DNA of 64,000 bases from Gammaproteobacteria bacterium HGW-Gammaproteobacteria-11 (GCA_002840055.1 PGZJ01000003.1:372001-436000), one strand, 5' to 3'. Positions 53,999 to 63,844 are shown, counted from the first letter of the stretch. Notes: a model not told the origin generated them from the sequence alone. Translations and numbers: made by a program.

Positions 53999-54508
53999 AT
54001 GACGACGCCAGATACCTCAGCAGCTCACCCTTTAATTAAGTGCAAACTGGCGATGATGGATCACGATAAATTCCGGACCTTGGTCAAGCAGCTCTATGTG
54101 ACAGTCAACGAGTTGGAAGCCCTGTTCCCGGGCAGACACTTTACGCCGGATGGTCATATGGTTGGCAGTTTGGGTGAATGTCTTGTGGCTGATGCATACA
54201 ATCTCGAACTCAAGACGGCATCAAACAAAGGCTATGATGCTGTCACTGAATATGGCTTGGAAGTTGAGATAAAGGCTACGCAATCAAGCGCTGTTGCATT
54301 TCGGAGCCAGCCACAGCATACGATCATCATCAAGATTCTGCCCGATGGCACATTCGAGGAAATCTACAACGGGCCTGGAGGCCTTATTTGGGAGCAGTTC
54401 AAAGGGAAGCCGCTACCGAGCAACGGTCAGTTTCAGATTTCTCTCAACAAACTTCGGCAACTCAATCAAACAGTGTCCCCAGCAGACCGCGTACCAAGAA
54501 CAAATTAA
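53999..54508 (+). CDS. DUF6998-like, possibly nuclease-fold protein
   Basis: GSLGECLVADAYNLELKTASNKGYDAVTEYGLEVEIKATQSSAVAF (E..D..E.K arrangement). Confidence 0.6.
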   Translation: MTTPDTSAAHPLIKCKLAMMDHDKFRTLVKQLYVTVNELEALFPGRHFTPDGHMVGSLGECLVADAYNLELKTASNKGYDAVTEYGLEVEIKATQSSAVAFRSQPQHTIIIKILPDGTFEEIYNGPGGLIWEQFKGKPLPSNGQFQISLNKLRQLNQTVSPADRVPRTN

Positions 54509-54537
54509 TCAGGCGCAGCGGTGCGCGGTATGACCTG

Positions 54538-54568
54538 AAAAAACCGGGATCAGCCTTGCCGACCCCGG
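54538..54568 (-). terminator. rho-independent terminator for the ubiquitin-barrel gene
   Basis: Minus strand ccggggtc-ggcaaggct-gatcccgg followed by tttttt. Confidence 0.8.
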
Positions 54569-54584
54569 CCCACTCCAGTTCGCT

Positions 54585-55829
54585 CTACAGCGACATATTC
54601 CACGACAGCGCCAACCAGATATCCGGGTCCTGGCCGCCGGTGGTGGTGTTGGCACTGAATCTCAGGCTACTGCTCGCGTAGTTGAATACGGCGCCGGTTG
54701 ACCAGTGCATCCAGGTACGGTCATCACGGCCGCCATCTACCCTGAAGGGCTGCCCGCCATTGATACCCGAAACGCTCGGGGCGCTGTTGTTGAAGCGGTG
54801 CACGCCCTCTGCTCCGGCGATCAAGGCCAGTCGCGGAGTCAGGGGATAGCGGGCGTTGACGCCAAGGCGTGACTCGCTGACGGCCTGTCTGCTGCTGGCA
54901 AAATAGGCAGGCAGAGCGCCGGACTCCTCGGTGTAGCTGTCAACCTGGGTCTCGATCCAGGACAGATCCACAAAGGGCGAAAAGTCGGTGCCATAGGCAT
55001 GCAGGGCGTTTTCCCAATCGAGTCTGGCGCGCAGGGCCCAGGTGTCGGTCCGGGTGTCACCCTTGGAGGCATCCAGTGTAAGGCCGTTGCTGTAACCACG
55101 CAGTGCGTCGGCGTTGGCGTGGTTGTAGTACAGCGTGGCCGTGGCCCACAGGTCAGGGTTGAGGCTGTGCAACGGGGTGATGAGTTCAAGCAGCAGGTAT
55201 TGACCGTCCAGTTCCTGCCGGCCGTTGAACGGCGTCTGCTGTTTGCTCCTGGACTTGCCAACCGCAAGGCCAATTTGTGTGCGGGTTGCGTTCAATACCT
55301 TGCATCCGCCAATCTCGGCCAGCGCCTGGGCGTCATTGTTACCACCCAGGTTGCTGCCACCCCAGTCGCCAGCCGCCCAGATGCAATGATCCGTGCCCGG
55401 CGCAGCGCGCATATCCAGCGGATGACCATGGTTGCCATGCAACACCAGTGCAGCCGTGTTGGTGGCGGCTACGGAAATCTGTGCCTGGCCTGCCAGGCTC
55501 TGGGAGTAGGTCGCCAGATTGAAGACCGGTGCACTCACCAGCTGCAAGGTAGATTCCTTCTGGATGTCGTAATCAGACAGTGTGAAGCCATCCTCCAGTT
55601 GCTGGCCAGCAAAGAACAGGCGCTGATTCTCAGGGGCAATGCCCTCTTTTTCCTGAATGATGGATCTGACGTTCTCGATGGTGTCGTTTGCCTCCACTTC
55701 AAACCCGATAAGCTTACCCCCGTCAATTCTGACAAAAATCTGCATGGCCAGCGCCTGGGAGGACAACACGCACGCCAAGACAAACACTGATAGGCGCGCG
55801 AGCGGCGCCCGTGACAAGATCGACAGCAT
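54585..55829 (-). CDS. secreted ubiquitin-domain/autotransporter-type beta-barrel fusion protein
   Basis: SD gagga then ATG at 55829; signal peptide [28 protein letters not shown], ubiquitin domain [70 protein letters not shown], then ~310-aa region resembling an autotransporter barrel ending [10 protein letters not shown]. Confidence 0.9.
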   Translation of the reverse strand: MLSILSRAPLARLSVFVLACVLSSQALAMQIFVRIDGGKLIGFEVEANDTIENVRSIIQEKEGIAPENQRLFFAGQQLEDGFTLSDYDIQKESTLQLVSAPVFNLATYSQSLAGQAQISVAATNTAALVLHGNHGHPLDMRAAPGTDHCIWAAGDWGGSNLGGNNDAQALAEIGGCKVLNATRTQIGLAVGKSRSKQQTPFNGRQELDGQYLLLELITPLHSLNPDLWATATLYYNHANADALRGYSNGLTLDASKGDTRTDTWALRARLDWENALHAYGTDFSPFVDLSWIETQVDSYTEESGALPAYFASSRQAVSESRLGVNARYPLTPRLALIAGAEGVHRFNNSAPSVSGINGGQPFRVDGGRDDRTWMHWSTGAVFNYASSSLRFSANTTTGGQDPDIWLALSWNMSL

Positions 55830-56163
55830 GACTGATCCTCGGGAGTGAACTGCAATAAAGGTCAGCCACAATAACGGCGCTCTATCCAAGGATTCAACAT
55901 AATTAGCAATGCCTTAATTACCCCTGAACAACGCCCTTGCGCCTTCTGGCAGCCCGCCAGCACCGAATACTGGCAGAATAGTATTTAGCCGTGTAAGGTA
56001 TTCGGGTCTTTTTACCGCCAATCTTGCCCTAAAGAAGACAATCACAGACGAATAAAACATTCGCTCAAAAAGGAAGCAGTGCCTGAAGCCCCGTTTTTTT
56101 GTCGCCCTGCATCGGGTTTGACAGAAGCGCGCTGCCACTCAGGCCCTTTTAAGGATAAATATC

Positions 56164-59100
56164 ATGCGCCGCCCCTCCCCAGCCCGTCCGGCCTGCACTG
56201 TGCAAGCCAGCGTACAGCCGCGTTTCAGCCGCACCCTTCTGGCCCTGTTTATCGCTACCGGGGCCACCGTTGCCTTACCCAATACCAGCAAAGCCGCGGA
56301 TTTGTCGTGGGATACCAACGCAGGCAATACCGCTGTGGACGGTGGCACGGGCACCTGGGATGCCGCAACCGCGAACTGGACAAGTGACGCCGGGGCAACC
56401 AATCAGGCATGGGGCGCGGGGGATAATGCGGTCTTCGGCGGCACGGCGGGGACAGTTACCGTGAGTGGCACGCAGGCCGTCGATTACATCACGGTGCAAA
56501 CAGGGGGTTATGCGCTGCAAGGCGGTGCGTTGACCTTCAGCACGACCAATGCCTCGGGCGTCACGGTGGAAACCGGCACGACGACGATTTCAACTGACCT
56601 GACATCCACCAACGGGTTCAACAAGGCCGGTGATGGCACCCTGGTGTTGTCGGGCACGAATTCGCTGGCCGGTACCTTGGACGTATCACGTGGCAACCTG
56701 ACAGCGACGAACGCCAATGCGCTGTCCGGCGTATCGAGCTTTGTCATGCAAAGCACCAACAGTGCACTGAATGTCGATCTGGGTGGCGCGACACTGTCGG
56801 TCGATTTCTTCACCGTCAATTCGCCGGGCAGCAGCAGCCTGAATAACGGCACAGTCTCGATTTCCGGCCTTGGTCAGCTAGGGTATTCGACCATTAATGC
56901 GGTATTGGCCGGATCAGGCGAGCTGCGCAAGGTACTGCCTTACCTTACGACCCTGAACGGTGTGAACACCCTGACTGGCCCGGTCAACGTCAACGAAGGC
57001 CAGTTGGCTATCGGGGCCACGGGCAGCCTGCTGAACACCTCGGGCATCACCATTGCCGCAGCGGGTACGCTGAATATCAACGGTGCCGGCGGCAACGCCA
57101 TCAGCGATACCGGCACGATAAACAACAGTGGCAATCTGATCCTGACCGGCAGCAATGAAACCCTGGGTTCGATCTTTGGCAGCGGCAACATCAACCTGAA
57201 CAACAACACCCTGACAACCGGCGATGCGGCCAACGCCGAGATCGCGGGCGTGATCTCCGGCAGCGGTAATCTGATCAAACGCGGGAGCGGTACCCTGACG
57301 CTCACCGGCACCAACACGGCAACCGGGACCTTGACCACCAGCGCCGGAACCACAGTGCTGTCGGGCAGCTGGGCCGGCGATGTGCAGAACAATGCCAATT
57401 TCAATCTCATCGGCACATCCACGGTGAACGGCACCGTCCATAACAACAGTACCGGGTCCATCACCAATAACGGTGGCGGTAACGTGACCCTGACTGGCCT
57501 GTCCAACTTTATTGCCAACGGCGCTATTGGCAGTGCAGCCGGCTCCATTACCGTCAATACCGATAATCTGACCTATCGCAACGGTCACAATGAAATCGGC
57601 AACGTCAGCTTCGCTGTTTCCGACACTATCACCGAGGAACGCACAACCGGGCCGACCTGGCAGGGCACCGGTTTCACCTCGAATTTTGCGACGGCTGAGG
57701 ATGGGGTTTTCACCACAGGGGGCGATTTCACCACCACCGGCGGCTTTACCCATGACAGTAGCGCCGCGCTGACCGTCAGCAGCGGCGACACCATGACGGT
57801 CAGTTCATTGACCAACACGACCGGCTCGGTGATCAACCTGCAAACCAATGCCAGCCTGGTGGGGACCGGCAACACCACCAACAATGCTGGAACGGTCAAT
57901 GTCGCCGGAGGCGGATCGCTGGTCGAGCTGACGGGTGATTACAACAATCTTGCCACCGGGGTGGTGAATTTCAACGATGCCGCCGCCAAGGATTTTGACG
58001 TGCAGGCTGGTGTGATCAACAACGATGGCACACTGAATTTCAATGCCGGCACCACCACGGTCAACTCCGGTGGTGGCGCAATCCAGAACAACGCAACAGG
58101 CGACATCAATATCGCCGATGGCGCGACGCTGAACGCCTCGGGTGACACGATCACGAATGCCGGCAGCATCGACATGGCCGGTACGAGCTCTTCATTGACC
58201 GTCGGCACACTGACCAATAACACCGGTGGCACGGTCAATGCTCAAGGCACGCTCACAGGAACAGTCGTAAACCAGGGCAGTGGCGACTTCAACATCACGG
58301 GCAATATGATTTCCTTGAGCCTGGATATCACCAATACGGACACTGCAACGCTTGATGCAGGCGCCGGCACTATAACCATCATGCGCAACCTGACCAACAC
58401 CACGACCAGCGGCACGGGCGTGACTGTCGCGACCGGAGCGGGACTGAATGCGGCGGTTATTCAGAATGGCCTGGCCAATGGCTCTGCCGCATCGCTGATC
58501 ACCAATAACGGCGGCTTGTACAGCGACACTTCGATCACCAACCACGCAGGCGCGACACTGAACTCGAACACCGCCAACAGCCTGGTCGCCTATGAGAACA
58601 GCCTGACCAATAACGGCACGGTGAACATGCAAGGCCGGATTGGCGGTCAGTCGGTGATCAACAGCGGCGCTGGGGCGACGTTCAATGTTGTAGGCAATCT
58701 GAACGCCATCAATACCAATCCACTGAATGCCTTCACAAACCAGAACAGTGCCGTGCTGAACGTCAGCGGCGGGACATTCTGGGTCGATGCGCTGACCAAT
58801 ACATCCGGCGGTACAGGCACCTCGCTGTCGACTGCAGGTGTACAGGTTGCCGCCGATGGTGGTCTGGTGGTGGCCGGCGCGCTCAACAATAACGCTGTAG
58901 GCACGCTGAACAATGCCGGCAGCATCAATGCCGACAGCATTACCAACGCCGTTGGCTCAACGCTGGTGTCCAGTGGCACCTTGGACACCACGTCCGCTGC
59001 AAGCAACGCCATTAATAATCTGGGCACCATGAACATCGGGGCAACAGGGGTTGCACTGGGCGGGCTGGATAACAGCGGCACGCTGACATCCACTGGAGAG

Positions 59101-61116
59101 TTAAACGAAGGCCTGATCAATAGCGGCACCGCCACGCTGAGTAATCAGGTGCTGGGCGCTGTGCAGAACAACACCGGCGGGCAGTTGAGTGTTGCTGGCG
59201 ACCTGAGCATGGACAACAGCCTGACTAACGCCGCCGGCGCGCTGATTGACGTCGACACGGGGACCTTGAGCGGTATCACCGCGCTGACAAACCGGGGGAC
59301 AGGCAGTGGTAACGGTGCTGGCACCGCCGGATTCGAGATTGATGCGGGCGCGACCGTCAGTGCAGCGGATGTGCTGAATACCGATAACGCCACCCTGTAT
59401 GTCGCTGGCACACTGGTTTCAGGCAATGCGATCCTCAACAGCGCCGGTGCTCAACTGGCTTCGATCGGGGCGCTTGAGGGTGACCTGAGCAACAATTCGA
59501 TCCTGAGTCTGCAAGGGCTGCTGGACGGTGACCTGATCAACGATGGTGGTCTGACCACCATCACTGGCGCGCTGGCTGGTACAGGTGGTGCAGATACCGG
59601 CACTGTGACCAACCGCAATGCTGGCTCACTGGTACTCAATAACGGATCTTCATTTACCTTTGACTGGCTGGATAACGATGCCCTGTCGAGCGTCACCCTG
59701 AACGGCGCGACATTGGCGGGTAACGTGATCAATACCGGCACGCTCTTCGGAGCCGGCGTGATTACCCGACAACTGAACAACAATGGGACCGTCGATCTGG
59801 TCAACGGGGTCACCGGCGATGAACTGCGCATCAACGGCGGGCTATCGGGTGCTGGCACCTATAACCTGGATTTGGATCTGACCTCGGCGACACCGGGCGT
59901 GGATAGACTGGTGATTACCGGTGATACCACCGGCGACCTGGCGCTGGCGTTCAATCTGCTTCCCGGAACACCCGCCTTGCTCAACTCTTCGCTGGTGATC
60001 GTTGATGTCGATGAGTCGGCTAATAACGACTTCACCTATTCAACATCGGGACTGCCACAAGGCTCTGGCGCGGTTGCACTCTTCGCCAGTCAGGCAACGC
60101 CAAACGGTGACATCGTTATCAGTGGTGGCGCCAGTCCAACCTTGGGCGCACTGATGGAAGGGGTTGCTCAGGTAGAATCCCTGACCCGGCTTTCAACAGG
60201 CCGCCTGGGCCTGTACGAAACCGACATCTGTGCCAATACCGGGGTATCGGCACGCGTGTCCAGCGGCGAAACAACCACGGATGCCAGCACCGTTACTGCG
60301 CAGCAGTCCGCTGACATGGAAGTCGTCAGCGACTATCAGGGCCTCGAGATTGAAGCCCGACTGGGCTGCCCCAGCCAGATGGCCGGATGGGATCTGAGTT
60401 ACAACCTGCTGGCGGGCATCAACGACGGAACCACCACACAAAAGATGGGCGGCAGCCTACCCAGCGCTACCCGTCTGGATTTCGATCAACATTACGCTGC
60501 GCTGGCCAGCTCAGCACAGCGTGGTGCACTGACGGCAGAGCTACAACTGCGCTACGGCCACACACAATACAAGCCTGACGTCAGCGCCGGCAGCCAGGCC
60601 GCCATGATGGGCTTGTCGGATGATACCTTCAAAGCCCAAAGCGTCAGCCTGGATAGCGCGGTGAGTTATCACCTCCCGCTCGGCCAGGGTGGTTTTGCCG
60701 TGGTCCCGCAGGGCGGCGTGTCGATCAGCAGCACCCGAATAGACAGCCTGAATTTTGCCAATGGCGAAACCATGGAAGCTGACGATTACACCGCGACCAG
60801 CAGTTTTGTTGGCGCAACCCTGCAGTACAACGCCACCTCAGCAAGTGGACAAGGCGCCTTCAGCGCCTATCTTGGAGGCAACCTGCACAACAGCCTGAGC
60901 GAGGGGCAAAAGGTCACCCTGACCGATGCCAGTGGCAGCCAGGTCGACTTTACCACCAGCGGCGTTGACGACTTTGCCCAGATCAGTGCTGGGATGGATT
61001 ACACCAGCCAGCTGGACGCCAACCGTCTGTTCAACGTGGGGCTGCGTGCCGACAGTCGCCAGGGCGACGGTGTCGACGGCTACACTGTCGCACTGCAGGT
61101 TGGCCTGCATTTCTGA
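56164..61116 (+). CDS. giant autotransporter (1650 aa) with repetitive beta-helix-like passenger and C-terminal barrel
   Basis: N-terminal signal region, many LTNxxGxxxN-type repeats, C-terminal barrel ending YTVALQVGLHF. Confidence 0.92.
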   Translation: MRRPSPARPACTVQASVQPRFSRTLLALFIATGATVALPNTSKAADLSWDTNAGNTAVDGGTGTWDAATANWTSDAGATNQAWGAGDNAVFGGTAGTVTVSGTQAVDYITVQTGGYALQGGALTFSTTNASGVTVETGTTTISTDLTSTNGFNKAGDGTLVLSGTNSLAGTLDVSRGNLTATNANALSGVSSFVMQSTNSALNVDLGGATLSVDFFTVNSPGSSSLNNGTVSISGLGQLGYSTINAVLAGSGELRKVLPYLTTLNGVNTLTGPVNVNEGQLAIGATGSLLNTSGITIAAAGTLNINGAGGNAISDTGTINNSGNLILTGSNETLGSIFGSGNINLNNNTLTTGDAANAEIAGVISGSGNLIKRGSGTLTLTGTNTATGTLTTSAGTTVLSGSWAGDVQNNANFNLIGTSTVNGTVHNNSTGSITNNGGGNVTLTGLSNFIANGAIGSAAGSITVNTDNLTYRNGHNEIGNVSFAVSDTITEERTTGPTWQGTGFTSNFATAEDGVFTTGGDFTTTGGFTHDSSAALTVSSGDTMTVSSLTNTTGSVINLQTNASLVGTGNTTNNAGTVNVAGGGSLVELTGDYNNLATGVVNFNDAAAKDFDVQAGVINNDGTLNFNAGTTTVNSGGGAIQNNATGDINIADGATLNASGDTITNAGSIDMAGTSSSLTVGTLTNNTGGTVNAQGTLTGTVVNQGSGDFNITGNMISLSLDITNTDTATLDAGAGTITIMRNLTNTTTSGTGVTVATGAGLNAAVIQNGLANGSAASLITNNGGLYSDTSITNHAGATLNSNTANSLVAYENSLTNNGTVNMQGRIGGQSVINSGAGATFNVVGNLNAINTNPLNAFTNQNSAVLNVSGGTFWVDALTNTSGGTGTSLSTAGVQVAADGGLVVAGALNNNAVGTLNNAGSINADSITNAVGSTLVSSGTLDTTSAASNAINNLGTMNIGATGVALGGLDNSGTLTSTGELNEGLINSGTATLSNQVLGAVQNNTGGQLSVAGDLSMDNSLTNAAGALIDVDTGTLSGITALTNRGTGSGNGAGTAGFEIDAGATVSAADVLNTDNATLYVAGTLVSGNAILNSAGAQLASIGALEGDLSNNSILSLQGLLDGDLINDGGLTTITGALAGTGGADTGTVTNRNAGSLVLNNGSSFTFDWLDNDALSSVTLNGATLAGNVINTGTLFGAGVITRQLNNNGTVDLVNGVTGDELRINGGLSGAGTYNLDLDLTSATPGVDRLVITGDTTGDLALAFNLLPGTPALLNSSLVIVDVDESANNDFTYSTSGLPQGSGAVALFASQATPNGDIVISGGASPTLGALMEGVAQVESLTRLSTGRLGLYETDICANTGVSARVSSGETTTDASTVTAQQSADMEVVSDYQGLEIEARLGCPSQMAGWDLSYNLLAGINDGTTTQKMGGSLPSATRLDFDQHYAALASSAQRGALTAELQLRYGHTQYKPDVSAGSQAAMMGLSDDTFKAQSVSLDSAVSYHLPLGQGGFAVVPQGGVSISSTRIDSLNFANGETMEADDYTATSSFVGATLQYNATSASGQGAFSAYLGGNLHNSLSEGQKVTLTDASGSQVDFTTSGVDDFAQISAGMDYTSQLDANRLFNVGLRADSRQGDGVDGYTVALQVGLHF

Positions 61117-61190
61117 TACGTAGCAAACCCCGGGCCATCAGTCGATCAAGGAGGTGACCGACTGATGGCTGGAATACAAGGCATCAGCGC

Positions 61191-61664
61191 ATGGACAAGA
61201 TCAATCTAGCAACAGTCGCAGGACTGGCTTTTGCCCTCTTTGGGATCTACATGCTCCGGCATGCGTTAGCCAGCTACAGGAAAGCGCGCGCAAGTCAGGC
61301 ATGGCCCTGGGTAGCGGGCCAGATTAGCGATGTGCGCCTGTGGGGCAAGCGCAGAGTTGATGGCGTGCTGATGGACGCCGAGCGGCTTGCCGTTGAGTAC
61401 CATTACTCGATTAACGGCTCAGCGCATACCGGCCGCGCCATCGCCTTTTTTACCCTGGTCTACCCGGAGACGCTGACGTTGGCGCAGCAGCTCAGAGCGG
61501 ATAAGAACATCAAAGTCTATGTAAATCCCAAGGACCCCGCTGACGCCGTGCTCATTACCGGGCTGCGACAAGATAAACCCTACAGTGACGTGATTCTTAG
61601 CTGCCTGGGCGCGGCCGTTGGCCTTGTCATTCTGACCTTGAGCTTATTGGGCATACTGGGCTGA
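61191..61664 (+). CDS. DUF3592 family membrane protein
   Basis: Two TM segments flanking a domain with VEYHYSINGSAHTGRAI and VYVNPKDPADAVL. Confidence 0.8.
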   Translation: MDKINLATVAGLAFALFGIYMLRHALASYRKARASQAWPWVAGQISDVRLWGKRRVDGVLMDAERLAVEYHYSINGSAHTGRAIAFFTLVYPETLTLAQQLRADKNIKVYVNPKDPADAVLITGLRQDKPYSDVILSCLGAAVGLVILTLSLLGILG

Positions 61665-61779
61665 TCCAGCCGAACGGCCCTGTCGCCGTGCTGCCCACAA
61701 GCGGGTCACGCACTTTGAATAGCTGACCGTTTCGGGCACTATCGTAGTCATTCCCGCTAGATATTGATGACCCAGACTC

Positions 61780-62709
61780 ATGGACAATCTGCTCGACACC
61801 CTGATCCAAAGCGCCTTGCTCGGCAAGATGATCAGCAGCCTGCTGCTGGTCGTTGCGCTGCTGATCGTCTGGCGATTGGCCGCGGCCAGCATTCGCCGAA
61901 TCAGTTGGCCCAGCTATGAATCGCAGCGCCGCTGGTTGGTGATGGCGCGCAATGTGGCGGTTATCAGCGGGATGTTTCTGCTGGTCGTGGTGTGGGCTGA
62001 CCAACTGCGGACCCTGGCGTTATCCATGGTGGCCTTTGCTGCGGCGTTCATTCTGTCGACCAAGGAACTGTTGATGTGCTTTACCGGCGGCCTGCTGCGT
62101 TCCAGCGCCGGGATGTTTCATCTTGGCGACCGCATTGAAGTAAAAAAGCTGCGCGGTGATGTAATCGATCTGACCATGCTCACCACCACCATTCTTGAGA
62201 TAGGCCCGGAACAGCTGTCACATCAGCAGACTGGTCGGGCGATCGTGTTGCCGAACTCGATCTTTCTCAGCGAAGCCGTGATCAACGAGAGCTTTACCGA
62301 GGATTATGTTCTGCATACCACTGTGCTGCCGCTGCCGCGCAAGGATGACTGGGCGCGCGCCGAGCGCCATCTGCTGCAGGCGGCTACCGAAGTCTGCGAA
62401 GAGTTTATTGAGGCGGCCCGCAAGCACCTGATTCACCTTGGACGTCGCCAGGGCCTGGATGTGCCCTCGGTGGAACCACGAGTGACCCTGTTGTTTCCCA
62501 AGCCGGACGAGATCAATCTGCTGGTGCGCTTTCCGGTGCCCGCACGCAAGAAGGGCCGGACCGAGCAGGCACTCTTCAGGCGCTATCTGGCACTGGAAGA
62601 GCTGGCCAATCAGGCGGCCCTGACACGCAGTGCACAATCTGACAGTGCGGATCAAAACCAGCCATCCGACAAGCTCACGCCAACGGATGGTGCACACGTT
62701 CAGGGCTAG
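61780..62709 (+). CDS. mechanosensitive channel (MscS-family) protein
   Basis: N-terminal TMs, FHLGDRIEVKKLRGDVIDLTMLTTTILEIG, VVLPNS-like IVLPNSIFLSEAV. Confidence 0.85.
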   Translation: MDNLLDTLIQSALLGKMISSLLLVVALLIVWRLAAASIRRISWPSYESQRRWLVMARNVAVISGMFLLVVVWADQLRTLALSMVAFAAAFILSTKELLMCFTGGLLRSSAGMFHLGDRIEVKKLRGDVIDLTMLTTTILEIGPEQLSHQQTGRAIVLPNSIFLSEAVINESFTEDYVLHTTVLPLPRKDDWARAERHLLQAATEVCEEFIEAARKHLIHLGRRQGLDVPSVEPRVTLLFPKPDEINLLVRFPVPARKKGRTEQALFRRYLALEELANQAALTRSAQSDSADQNQPSDKLTPTDGAHVQG

Positions 62710-62841
62710 ACATAAGGGCCTTAGCGAGCCGATTCATATCGGAATACGGCATAAGACCAGCTTTCTCTTTACTGTCACTTGCGAGAGTCTGTGGAGACAA
62801 TCGCCGCAGCTGGCGGGCTGTTTATATCAAAGGATTTGCAG

Positions 62842-63117
62842 ATGACCCCGTTAGTACGCCTCTTGGGCTGGCTTGAACTGGTGCTTGGTTCGGCGCTGTT
62901 GGTCTTTGCCATATGGTCACTTGCCGGACTATGGACTTGCCCCACCACGGCCCATGACTGCAAGGGCTGGGCAATGCTCGGGGCCCTTGTCGCCATGGCT
63001 GGCAGTGCTGTTTTTTGTGGCTCAGGTTTCTGGCTGCTGCGCTCAAAGTCCTGGCTATCTCAGCTCCCGCTGATAGTCGGTTTTATCTGTTTTGTTTACT
63101 GGGGCCTTGCTGGATGA
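62842..63117 (+). CDS. small integral membrane protein, hypothetical
   Basis: Start at internal ATG MTPLVRLLGWLELVLGS; three TM segments. Confidence 0.6.
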   Translation: MTPLVRLLGWLELVLGSALLVFAIWSLAGLWTCPTTAHDCKGWAMLGALVAMAGSAVFCGSGFWLLRSKSWLSQLPLIVGFICFVYWGLAG

Positions 63118-63295
63118 AATTGACTAGCTGCAGGGTCTTTCCAGACTTTAATCAAGTCTGTCGGATTCAAGCCAGGTCCGATTCAGAAACAATTGCACAC
63201 GATCCCGATCTTTTAATTGCACTTCAGACATCTGCAGCCAGTGTTCGCGGGTATACCCTGCATGGATGCAAAGGCCAAGGGTATGAGAACGCAGC

Positions 63296-63844
63296 ATGGC
63301 AGACAGCAATTTCGATTACGAAGGCACTTTAGAGGCCTGCTCCCGCGGGGATAAGGCTGCATTCAACCGGCTTTACCAGCAGGAAGCCGGGCAGTTGCTC
63401 GGTTTGGCCATTACCCTGCTCGGCAGGCGTGATCAGGCCGAAGACTGTCTGCATGATGCCTTGGTCAAGGTTTGGCACAACGCCCATCGATTCGATCCGT
63501 CCCTGGGTCAGGGCCGGGCCTGGATCTACAGCATTCTGCGCTACCGTGCGCTGAACCAACTGCGCAATCGTGGGCGACTGGTGCAGACCGATGACAGCTT
63601 TATCGAGCAAATGGCCGATGACAGTGCCCAGGCCGAGCAGCATGCCACGAGCAGATCGGAGGGGCGCCAATTACGGCTCTGCCTTGGTCAGCTGGAGCGA
63701 CCCCGGCGCTATCCGATTCTGCTGGCGTTTTACCGCGGCATGACCCACGAACAAATCGCCACTCGCCTGGCGGCGCCGCTGGGAACCATCAAGGGACGTA
63801 TCCGCGCAGGGCTTCGCGCATTACAGGAGTGTTTGCAGGCATGA
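63296..63844 (+). CDS. ECF-type RNA polymerase sigma factor
   Basis: Sigma2 (AEDCLHDALVKVWHNAHRFDPSLGQGRAWIYSILRYRALNQLRNRGR) and sigma4 (FYRGMTHEQIATRLAAPLGTIKGRIRAGL). Confidence 0.9.
   Translation: MADSNFDYEGTLEACSRGDKAAFNRLYQQEAGQLLGLAITLLGRRDQAEDCLHDALVKVWHNAHRFDPSLGQGRAWIYSILRYRALNQLRNRGRLVQTDDSFIEQMADDSAQAEQHATSRSEGRQLRLCLGQLERPRRYPILLAFYRGMTHEQIATRLAAPLGTIKGRIRAGLRALQECLQA

Noticed and set aside
46957-54584. Integron integrase or transposase within the cassette region
   Set aside because: No ORF on either strand shows tyrosine recombinase, DDE or serine recombinase motifs.
54585-55889. Eukaryotic contamination or a bacterial ubiquitin-conjugation operon (Bil/Bub-type)
   Set aside because: The ubiquitin is in frame with a bacterial signal peptide and barrel, with SD and terminator, flanked by bacterial genes. 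No E1, E2 or JAB-type peptidase is encoded nearby and the GG tail is absent.
55830-55889. Upstream 20-aa extension of the ubiquitin-barrel ORF
   Set aside because: ATG at 55829 has a good gagga SD and yields a canonical signal peptide; the longer start does not.
56508-59858. Chain of minus-strand ORFs (99-279 aa) across the large autotransporter
   Set aside because: Opposite strand of a repetitive passenger with biased codons; V/P/L-rich nonsense without start/RBS logic.
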